Of a stretch of DNA of 64,000 nt, positions 54,996 through 64,000 are shown piece by piece. The DNA is from Amyelois transitella. Taxonomy: Eukaryota > Arthropoda > Insecta > Lepidoptera > Pyralidae. The DNA lies in the NCBI RefSeq assembly GCF_032362555.1, contig NC_083511.1, positions 1,054,001-1,118,000 of the forward strand. Reading direction: 5' to 3'. Position 1 is the first letter of the stretch. Each line of letters opens with the position of its first letter. The notes under the pieces are model-generated. The model ran no database searches. It saw only the letters and a list, made by a program, of their open reading frames with translations, and was not told where the DNA came from. The translations under genes and the position numbers were made by a program.

Positions 54996-57249
54996 TAATG
55001 AAACAATACGATATCTTAAAAGGCTGTGGTGCTGATGACATGCCTGACTTATTTAGTGAGACGCCGCCATCTTACCTTAATATTAAGTTACTCAAATGTT
55101 GTTAATGTACTCTAAAAGGAAAGTTAGGCTTTGGTTATCACGACGTTATAATGGGTTACGGATTTTCGCTTATGAAATAAGGAATGATGACTTTTTCTCA
55201 ATGTTCCCATGAAGTTTTCGCGCGCTTCTATAGGAATTTCAAGAAAAATAGTGACCTCTCCGACCTATGTTATTTCAGAAAGTGTTATCTAAGCCTATGC
55301 TTTATACACTTATCTTTGATATCTAGTACGGGCACTAGATCTCCTAAACAATAATGTTACAACTTCAAGATTTTCTGTTTGGTAGACTGGAAGGAAATGC
55401 CAAACGGCATAAAGTTTTTACAACTTTTGTACATTTTTTCGTGCAAAAAAGTTTTAAATAAATAAATAAAATAAATGTTAAATTCAATTTACTATTAATC
55501 CGAACGTGGCCTGCCTCGTCTCTTCAAGACTTTTAGCTCTGTCTACCCCGCAAGGGATAGAGACGTGACTATATGAAAAATGAATGAATTAATCCGAACT
55601 GTAATTTATATGATATTAGTTGTTGACTATTATTGTGGAGTAAATAAAGCTACTTTTATTTTATTATTCTCTGAAAGATACAAATACTTGCTCTTTATAA
55701 TATTTATTCTCTCTCTCATCTCTGCGTGTTCCCGGTTGCACCCTCCACAGGAGTGTTTCGGGGCCCGGGGTCCGCCTTCCGACTTTTCCCTCTCCACTTG
55801 GTCCGGTTTTCGGTGTCCTCGGATTTCAGTCCATTGGCTCGCATATCATCTTTTGCGACGTCCAGCCACGATCTTTTCGGCATTTTATTTATAATATTTT
55901 CTATTCATTTGTATATGACGTGTCAACATTAGTAAGGAAGTATAACCCAAAAATTTATATCTGGTATTAGTTGTAAATGTGTATAAGAAATAATTGTTTT
56001 CAATATTCATTGTTCTCCTCATAGCTTTTTTCACTACGAGAGATAAGTCCTTTAGGTTTTTGTAGGTACCGACAGTAATGAGTGTTTGTCCTTGACCCTC
56101 CATTCGTAAAGCCGTGACCCACTAATGTCACTCTTCTTTACCCTAAGTCCCTTGATACTAATGTTTTTGTATTATACTAGTTGTACGCCACGAATCTTAG
56201 ATCTCGCGAAATTTTGAATATCTCACAAACTAACAATTAATTTTTAAGTAACTTGAATATTCCATTGACAGATCCTTCTTACATCAATTTTAAATTTCAT
56301 TAAAATCAGAGTTTGAAGAGAGTTATGAATGTGGATAAAGTGAAAGAAGTATGCAGGGATCGTGGCAAGTGGCAAGATGTTGTCTCTGCCTACCCCTCCA
56401 TGATTTATTTATGAATGTGTAAAATCAGACCATCAGTTCCGTTCACATTCACATTCAAGCTAGGTAGGATGTATAGACCTAGAAATTACTAAATATTTAC
56501 GTAGTTGTGGCCGCGCGGCTAATAAACTTGCAGTTCTATTAAGACGACAGGCTCGCTGAAGCTTTCAGCCTCTTCGAAACTATTGGCCCTGTCTACCCCG
56601 TAAGGGATAAAGACATGATTTGTAATTAACGCAGTCGAAGCCGCGGGCAAACGTTATTATACCAATATGACCGTTATTAATGATAGCAACGTTTGACGTC
56701 AGCAACGTAGCGTTTTTATTCGTCATTAATCATTTCCAAACTTGTGGCCTTGGTCTGATGATATTCACCTCATAAAAAAAATCGGCTAAGTGCGAGTCCG
56801 ACTCGCGCACGAAGGGTTCCGTACCATCATCATGTTTGTTACTTGTACATTTAATCACGTTTCTACATTATCTGTTTATTAAAATTTACCAAAAAACTGT
56901 TTAAAAATTACGTTTGTTATATGAGAGCCTTTTTGATTATTTTGAAAGAAGTCTAAAGTCAGATCTAAAATTAAATTTTTCCGATAAATGACATAAATTT
57001 TTAGAACACAAAGCCTTGCATTTTGCACATCAAAAGAGGAGATTTGCTCAAGGTGAATCTCTGAGATGAAATAACTCGATATCCGTTGAAGCCGGTAATT
57101 TGAGCTCGGAACTTGCAAATTGAAAATTGTTTGAATCAGATGAACTGCTTGATAATTTACTTATCGACATGCCAGATCAATCCAGCTTCTATGCGGGTAA
57201 AGTACGGTAAAAAGCAGGTTTCCTCACGATGTTTTCCCTCACCGTAAGA

Positions 57250-57360
57250 GCATCGGTTAGTATTCAAACTAATGTATTAAAATGCGTGATGCGCAAAAAG
57301 GCACAGGTTCGAATCCCATCTCAGCCAAGTATCAATGACTATTTTCGAAGTTATCTTCGT
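57250..57360 (+). repeat. tRNA-derived SINE (second family)
   Basis: B box ggttcgaatcccatctc at about 57308, preceded by gcgtgatgcgcaaaaaggca and followed by caatgactattttcgaagtt. The same family occurs at 62366-62500. Confidence 0.7.
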
Positions 57361-57394
57361 TTACGTTTTAATTTAAATCGTTCCTAATCCTAAT

Positions 57395-57444
57395 CCTAAC
57401 CGATTAAAATGTAAACGTTTTAGTTTACATTTTAATCGGTTAGG
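57395..57444. repeat. Perfect fold-back, 22-bp arms, 6-nt loop
   Basis: 57395-57416 is the exact reverse complement of 57423-57444, with loop gtttta. It directly follows the SINE at 57250-57360. A short tandem (cctaat repeated) leads into the left arm. Confidence 0.95.
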
Positions 57445-57509
57445 CCGATTCGACCTCCAATGCTTTAAAAAAACATTGTAATTAAAAAAATATATACGAA
57501 ACAAATCAC

Positions 57510-57610
57510 ACAAATTGAGCTAGACTTACTCAAAGTAAGTTCGAGACTTCTGCTATGGGATAGGTACTATATTTTATAATATATATTTAGGTCTTGGAAG
57601 TGGTCTGACC
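57510..57610 (-). repeat. Reversed SINE body
   Basis: Similar to 46300-46400: ttgagctagacttactcaaa, gtaagttcgagacttctgct, then atattttataatatatattt. Confidence 0.6.
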
Positions 57611-57924
57611 GGGGTTGAACTTGGGACCTTTTGTTTCAGACGCGATAATTATATGTAAAAATGATAATTGTTATAATTTTTAAGTTGAAACGAACTTACA
57701 AGCGCTGACTCGTAGCGTTATCGTAGACCGTCGTAGCGCGTCTACAAAAAGCGTAGCCATACCAATCCGACATTACGTACAGTATACAGTATAGTCATCC
57801 TAAAGTGGTTTGTTCCTAAAGTAATTGTGTTGACTTCTCATGCGTCTGTACAATGTGCCAATGCCAACTGCTTATCCCATGCAGATCATAAGTCAATCAA
57901 GGAAAAGGAAAATAAACTTGGGAC

Positions 57925-58065
57925 TCCCCTTTTAAGCGATGGGCGGTGTCCTGGCTGTGTTTGGACCTCAATCCCATCATTTAGCAATACAGCTGAACGT
58001 GGTAGACAGAGCCAACTATCTTTTCGAGACTGTTGGCTCGGTCTACTTAGTAAGGAATAAAGCAG
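57925..58065 (+). repeat. (TATG)n-tailed retroposon, rearranged
   Basis: Contains tttaagcgatgggcggtgtc, ctcaatcccatcatttagc and agctgaacgtgg. It then repeats the core on both strands (gtagacagagccaact and gttggctcggtctac), a small inverted rearrangement. Confidence 0.6.
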
Positions 58066-58069
58066 TGAA

Positions 58070-60580
58070 TACATATGTATTCTTGAAAAATTTTAAAACG
58101 GCGTTGATAACCAACGAACTCTACTGAAAATTGTAGTTACGTTACCTTAGAACCTAATAAATTACATCAAAATAAAATCTTTGGTTTCAGAGTTGTCGTA
58201 TCAAAAACAAACGTACACACAAAAATGTTTAAGCCCCAATAAGAATTAGACTGCCAATAAATCTTTTAATTAAGCCATTTACGAGAAATTTCAGAAAATT
58301 ATAATTAAATCCTGATTGAGTAGGAACATTCAATTAAACAAACTTTGTGTTCTCAAAAGTTGCGAGGATTTAGTATGTCTGTATTTCAGAAGCTAATTGT
58401 ATAATGTCATAAACTTTGGCCGCTCGCAGAGGTATCGCTTAATTCTACAAATTAAGTTACTACGTAATCATCAACATTTGAACAACTCTAACGAGGAAAT
58501 CATAATAATATTATGAACAAGATATTAAGTCTATTGGTCTGACAAGTTCCGAGAATCTAATTGATCGATCAATTCATTTATTTTCCTTATATTTTGATAC
58601 TTACATTTAATGATGATGGAACGTAGTACCGACTTGCAGTTGCCCGCGACTTTGTTAACTAAGATCTTAAAAGCTGGCCTCCCTGAGAGAACTTGAGGAG
58701 AAATTTAGATATAGTTTTAAGTTAGACCAAGTCTAATACATTTAAGAAAACCGCATTTATGTGGGAGCAATAGTTTTGCGAGTACAAACATACAGACAGA
58801 GATACAAAAAAAAAAAACAAATTCTTGACTTCTGTTGGTCTTTTAGAAATCCTCCATGTCGATTTTTTGGCAATTTCTTTCCTGTACAGATATCGGTCAG
58901 TTATAGTTTTATTATTCTTATGGAATTTATATTTCTGGTTATCTAGTCTAGGTATTATCTGATTCCTTATATATTTTACCTTAAGCAAAGGCATCTAAAT
59001 ATATGTTATTACATGTGTATGACTACAAGTCAAAATCATCCATATTTTCCAAATCTTTGAATTCAAAAAGTCAATCACGAAGAACTCCAAGTGATCTAAG
59101 TTCCAAGTCTCCTGTGACTTCTCTCCGTAAGGAATATAGCAGTGATATTAGCAGTATTTCGAAATTCTAATACATTACAGTTAGTAGTTAAACTGACAGC
59201 TTTTTAATTACAAATCGATATACGAGTAGGTCACCAGTTCACGAGACCTATTACATTTGAAACCTTACAATCTGGAATCATTTTCCCAGAAATTGCAAGC
59301 CTTATTATAGAAAGTTATATTACCTACCTACACACCTCAGGTATATTACCTGGAAATATATAAATAGAAATGCCAATTAAGTTGCTGTTTTTATGTTATT
59401 AATTAATTTCATCGTCGTAAAGGTCATATTACGACGTTTGATTTAGTTTCTAAAATATGCATTGTAGGGAATATTCAGCTGCTCTTAATTAACGTTACTC
59501 TTAGTGACTGTTGGCTCTGTCTACCCCGTATGGGATATAGACGTGACTATATGTATGTATGTAAGAAGATCTTCAAAACATGTTTTCCAAATGCTAAAAA
59601 GGGCGGAGAAATATGAATAATGAGTTGATTTATATATGTGGGACGATAATATATTTCCGATAAGATGTGGGCGCTGAATATGATGATAGCTTACTAGTTT
59701 CGAAACACGGTTTCACCCACGTGATTATTGTCCATACAAACATTCTAAGTTATCACTTATATGGAGTTGATAATTATGAATTTCATCAAAGCGTCCTTTA
59801 GATTTTTCTCAACAAAGTCAATCTAGAATTAAATTATGACACTAGAGTTGTGCTAATTGGTAAGAAGTCAACACTTTAAATGTACAAATTACAGTAAAAA
59901 CTACTAATTAAATTCAATTTACAAATCAAAGTCAATATAAAGTACCGATTACTGTAATGAATTAGGATTAGCTTAAAACAATTGAAGTTACCAAGGTAAC
60001 CAAAATCTTCTAAATCCTTATATTTAAGTTCTCAGATTAGGGACTTTTATATTTTTATTTATAAAGTAAAATTAATTTGTTTTTTGGTCAAAGGAGTTTT
60101 CAAATCTATTTCTTTGTTAAAAACGTCGTAATAATTCGTTTTTGAGTTGAGAAGACGGACTTAACAATTCGTTGTTGATTTCAAGTTTGTAAATTGTATT
60201 AGATTTGAATTCAGAGACTACCCACGTCTGTCCTTTAAGCCTACGCTTCTTTCACTACTTAATTGTCTCCCAAAAAATTGGGAAATTAATTAATTTATTT
60301 CTTTTCCATCTCTCTCTCTCTCATTCCTCTTGGCGTTTGACCTAGTTGCGTCGTCTCTGGGGTAACCCTAGAGTTCACAGGAGTTCCAGGAGTAGGCATT
60401 GTGTTTTTACAGAGTTTGACAACCTATTTGGCTTAGTTATATTCCTGCGCTAGGACCACAGGTCCCAGGTTCTATCCCTGGCTAGGTCATGATGAAAAAA
60501 CTAACTTTTTAGGTTAGCTAGACGGGAGTTTGTTGAAATTTTTATACCGACCAAAAAGGAAGGGAAAGGCTTATTAAGTT
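58070..60580. other. AT-rich spacer with small repeat scraps
   Basis: No gene seen. A tail-proximal (TATG)n scrap lies at 59503-59565, and a diverged tRNA-like SINE (ggtcccaggttctatccctg) at about 60455-60530. Confidence 0.45.
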
Positions 60581-60584
60581 GGGA

Positions 60585-60710
60585 TTCTTCTTTTGAATTT
60601 AATCTCAATTCTACCGTTATGACAAACAGCTGAATGTGGCCTATCAGTCTTTTCAAGGTTGTCTACCGCGCAAGGGATATAGACGTGATTACACGTATAT
60701 ATGTAATTAT
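60585..60710 (+). repeat. (TATG)n-tailed retroposon fragment
   Basis: Contains gggattcttcttttgaattt, ctaccgttatgacaaacagc and ccgcgcaagggatatagacg, with a tail of alternating tat/cgt. The middle (gatgggctagc) is deleted. Confidence 0.7.
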
Positions 60711-61260
60711 CAAGCCAGATTTTGAAAGTTCCAGGATATTTGTAGACTTCAAAATATCACCCTATATCAGCAATAGTAAGTGAGTCTAGTAAATTATATT
60801 TAACTTGGCTCTGCAAGTGGGCGTCAGACCACTCGACCGAATATACCCTTGAGGCGTTTACTCATAGTTTCGTAACTCTGGTATTTCGGAAAATTTACGC
60901 AGCTCATCGATTTTGGGTAAGCGGTTTACTTTACTTAAAATAACATACAATAAGTAATTACATCTTTACTTACTTCGAGGCTAACTCAATCTGTGTAATT
61001 TGTCCCGTGTATTTTTATTTATTATTTATGTATTTATCTTTATTACTTACGGAGTAGACAGAGCCAACAGTCTTTTCAGGACTGTATGACACTGAAAGAA
61101 AGTGAGGTTTGAACGTCCTAAGTTTAAAACGCTCAATCTCTACAAATTGGTTTGGTTCCAATAAACTTTACTGTAAGCTACCACGCGTCTTTAAGATGTT
61201 TTTGTAATTTTATTTTGTATATATAAAACGTACACAAGTTAGATATAACTTTATAATTAA

Positions 61261-61470
61261 CCAGAGGCCGCCCGCGACATATGAAAACCCTATCATTCCC
61301 GCGGGAACTCCGGGATAAAAAGTAGCCTAAATGTTATTCTGGGTCTTCAGCTGGCTACATACCAAATTTCATCGTAATCGGTTGAGTAGTTTTTGCGTGA
61401 AAGAGTAACAAACATCCATACTGACATCCTGACATACTCACAAACTTTTGCATTTATAATATTAGTAGGA
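61261..61470 (-). mobile_element. Small Helitron-like element
   Basis: Third member of the 13537 family. Its end on the minus strand is CTGG (plus ccag 61261-61264), which still fits CTRR; TC lies at 61470-61469. Confidence 0.72.
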
Positions 61471-61473
61471 TAG

Positions 61474-61614
61474 TCGCCCTATTTTCTCTGTCTGTATGTA
61501 AGCGCCTATCTCGAAAAGTTGTGGACGGATTTTGTTCCCATTGGAAAGAGGGTTTTCTGACGAAGGTTTTTATCTATAAAATTCTACCCGTGCGAAGACC
61601 GGGCGGGTCGCTAG
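61474..61614 (+). mobile_element. Second Helitron-like element abutting the first
   Basis: Starts tcgccctattttctctgtct, ends gcgggtcgCTAG (61611-61614) before T. It is a different family from its neighbour, and the two lie back to back with a gap of three bases. Confidence 0.55.
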
Positions 61615-61875
61615 TCATTACTTGATACTATTTATTTATTCTTAATTGTAACAATTACAATATGTAGGAAGGAGGTTTTAACAATAGGCGGACTTAATGC
61701 TTAGCTTAATGCTAGCATTATCTTACAGTCTAGCATTGGGTTATATACAGAGATTATTTAGTCTTATTATTATTTATGAATGTGGATGAAGCGAAGGAAG
61801 TATGCATAGATCGTGGCAAGTAGAAAGATGTAGCCTCTGCCTACCTAAAGAGGCGTGATTTTATGTATGTATGTA
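61615..61875. repeat. Reversed LINE end, then plus LINE end
   Basis: 61625-61745 matches the 22495 LINE end in reverse (ggcggacttaatgc). 61775-61873 is the other LINE end (tggatgaagcgaaggaagta to gattttatgtatgtatgtat). Confidence 0.65.
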
Positions 61876-62365
61876 TCTCACGACTGGGTCAGAAACAACT
61901 AGACCACGTGCGACTTAAAACAGGCCCGGCTCGAAGAAGCTTGTATGGAATCGGGAAGTGCATTAACTAACAGTCTAATAGCTTTGACAGCCAAAGAATT
62001 TGAAAATAAAACTTTTCGGTGAAAAGATATACAACATATGTCAGTCAGTCACCTTTTACCTTTTAATCTTCAAAAGGTACAAAATAAAACAAGAAACAGG
62101 ATACGAGTCAAAAATTAAACTTTTAATGACATGTAACTGAACTCGGCAAATAAGTCGGGTTTGTTTAAAAACTTTTGAAAATTAATTAAGTACATAAAGT
62201 TTCACAAGCAATATAAGTAACCTTTTGAACTTTTTAAATAACGTAGCTAGTTCTTTGCAATATTTACTTTTAAACTAGCTTTCTTAAACTTTCTGTTGAG
62301 GAAATAAGTTAATGTTGTCTTGGCAAACTACACTTGTGATACATTATTATGATCAGATCAGATAG

Positions 62366-62575
62366 AGCGTCAGTAGTCGAATCGGTAAGGTGCCCGGTTA
62401 AAACGCGTGTTGCGCATAAAGGCACCGGTTCGAATCCCACCTCGGCCATGTACCAATGACTGTTTTCGAAGTTATTAATTATCTTGATAATTACTCAGAA
62501 TCAATGTTCAAATGACTATTTTCGAAGTTATTCATTATCTTGATAATTACTCAGAATCTCAATGTTCAATAAGTA
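62366..62575 (+). repeat. tRNA-derived SINE with duplicated body
   Basis: A box region agtcgaatcggtaaggtg and B box ggttcgaatcccacctcgg. The body caatgactgttttcgaagtt through tactcagaatc (62454-62503) is duplicated at 62508-62560. Confidence 0.78.
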
Positions 62576-63239
62576 TAGATCTTAAAAATAATAGTTATCT
62601 GTAAAAAATAACTGTACCCTTGGAGGCGAATGATTCTACCAATCAACTTGGGGTAAAAATACATTTTTTATGTTATTCAAATAAGTTAATACCATAACAT
62701 ATAATAACTAGACGTTTTTTGTATGTATGTATTATGTTTGTAACTCGGTAATTTTCGAATCGCTGGTCACGCATTTTTGATTTCATCAAAATCAGACCAA
62801 CGGTTCGAAAGTTTTTTCGTCACAAACATACGAGTACATATATACAAAAATGTATTCTTCCTTTAAATTGATTTGAAATGCCAAAATACTAGATGAAAAG
62901 TGGCTAGTACTATTTCATATTATCCAAAAACAAAAAAATGTACAAGAAAAGTTAATAGCTGAAATATTTCAATAAAATCTCCCTTTAGAATTATCTAGAT
63001 ATAGTTTATTTGCTTACATTGATAGTCGAGTTCGAAACAGTACTGCGGACATGAAAGGGCAAACTACTGAGCCTATATACATGTACCATCTGTGTCGAGA
63101 TTGAGTTTCTGCCCACAAAGGGAACAAATAAACTGCCACTTCAGATGCCCGTTTGAATGCCTCCTTTAGGATCTATCGATTGGTGAATTTCGCTGTCACA
63201 TTATACGGTTTTATGTCTTTGCAAACGGAGTTTGTACCT

Positions 63240-63650
63240 ACCGTGTGATACCCGGCATCAATACAAAAAGAATAGGACCACTCCATCGCTTTCCCATGGA
63301 TGTCTTAAAATGGCGACTAAGGGATAGGCTTATAAATTTGGGTTTCTTTTTTGAGGCGATAAGCTAGCAACATGTCGCTATTTGAATCTCAATTCTATCA
63401 GCATATATGCAGTTTTTTACCGCTTCTACTGCACTGACCTGCCTTGGAAGCGGCAGTAAACTTAGTTTTAAGTAATTTATTTGACGTCAACCAATGTTGT
63501 TAAACCAAACGTTTTGACAATTATTAAGCGATATGAAGTATACTATAATGAATAAAAATTTTGAAGTTGAAGTATCATTAAGGCAAAAAGCTGAACGTGA
63601 CCTATCAGTCTTTTCAAGACTGTTGGCTCTGTCTACCCCGCAAGTATGTA
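63240..63650 (+). repeat. (TATG)n-tailed retroposon interrupted by a nested insertion
   Basis: The first part, 63240-63400, ends ctcaattctatca. The second part, 63578-63650, resumes taaggcaaaaagctgaacg and ends at ccgcaagtatgta. The insert 63401-63577 is the reversed acgtcaaataaattac family with a tatca duplication (63396-63400 and 63573-63577). Confidence 0.85.
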
Positions 63651-63659
63651 CGGAGTTTT

Positions 63660-64000
63660 TTTACGGTAGCGCGCGCAATGTTTCGGGCTCAACCGCCACT
63701 AAAAGAAACGTCCGCCAGATAAGGTGAAACGCGCGACAGACGATGTTGAATCGGAGATAATCCATGAAATCTTTACTTGCGCGATTTAGACTCTTCGCTA
63801 CAATTGGCTGATGGAGTAGCAAGCTGCACTGAAATTGGTCGATTGTGTGACGTTAGATCTGCCTCCACAATTCAATACATGTGCCATTTTGAGTTTCTGC
63901 CCAAAGTTTCTTACAAAGAGTACAAATAAACAGGATCTATCGATTTGAGAGTTTCGCGGTCGGGGAAATCGTAGACCTTTTTTTACGTTTACAAGGAAAT
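63660..64000. other. Unrecognised sequence with a diverged direct repeat
   Basis: The block ttgagtttctgcccaaag ... ggatctatcgatttgaga (63893-63955) resembles gattgagtttctgcccacaa ... ggatctatcgattggtga at 63100-63187. It is probably another mobile family; I cannot classify it, and the window ends inside it. Confidence 0.4.

Noticed and set aside
55580-55932. Plus frames of 104 and 68 aa
   Set aside because: The first starts in a retroposon tail; no similarity recognised, no splice context, no repeat of coding composition.
62366-62450. Possible functional tRNA gene
   Set aside because: A and B boxes are present, but no acceptor or anticodon stem can be paired convincingly, and the sequence recurs at 57.25 kb with a shared non-tRNA body, so it is a SINE.

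Overview
The window reads as nuclear DNA of a lepidopteran, most likely a moth. It is AT-rich, its genes have many short exons and GT-AG introns, and introns and spacers are packed with repeat types typical of moths: (TATG)n-tailed retroposons, small Helitron-like elements ending in CTAG next to T, tRNA-derived SINEs and 3' ends of LINEs. I cannot name the species. No virus, CRISPR array, canonical tRNA or rRNA gene was seen.

Five host genes could be rebuilt exon by exon with consistent reading phase. (1) An FRG1 homologue at 6043-8020 (minus, 4 exons, 257 aa). (2) A SCAF4/SCAF8 homologue at 11331-32153 (minus, 23 exons, 1403 aa), with an RNA polymerase II CTD-interaction domain, an RRM, arginine-rich repeats and a Pro-Phe-Asp-Gly repeat tail. 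(3) TBCB, tubulin cofactor B, at 32764-35325 (plus, 5 exons, 247 aa), divergent from SCAF across about 610 bp. (4) PLRG1, a WD40 splicing factor, at 37068-42582 (minus, 8 exons, 451 aa), convergent with TBCB. (5) An unrecognised single-pass membrane protein at 45069-46757 (minus, 258 aa), with a possible 5' UTR exon near 47931. FRG1, SCAF4/8 and PLRG1 all belong to nuclear RNA processing; TBCB acts in tubulin folding.

Region by region: 1-1650 is spacer with repeat debris. About 1660-5600 is a nearly complete DNA transposon of the ISL2EU kind, carrying a THAP-domain DDE transposase (plus) facing a SWIM/YqaJ-type nuclease gene (minus) that has a frameshift. 6-32 kb holds FRG1 and the long SCAF gene. 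32-43 kb holds TBCB and PLRG1. 43-48 kb holds a truncated LINE and the membrane-protein gene. 48-64 kb has no gene I can support and is mostly decayed mobile elements.

The most unusual pattern occurs twice. In SCAF4/8 and in PLRG1, the last 35-50 bases of an exon with its splice-donor region have been copied several times into the following intron. Each copy is fused to the end of a mobile repeat, which leaves decoy exon ends beside the real one. Several perfect fold-back palindromes with loops of 2-6 bases lie in introns and spacer, and a THAP transposon remnant sits inside the SCAF exon-end array.
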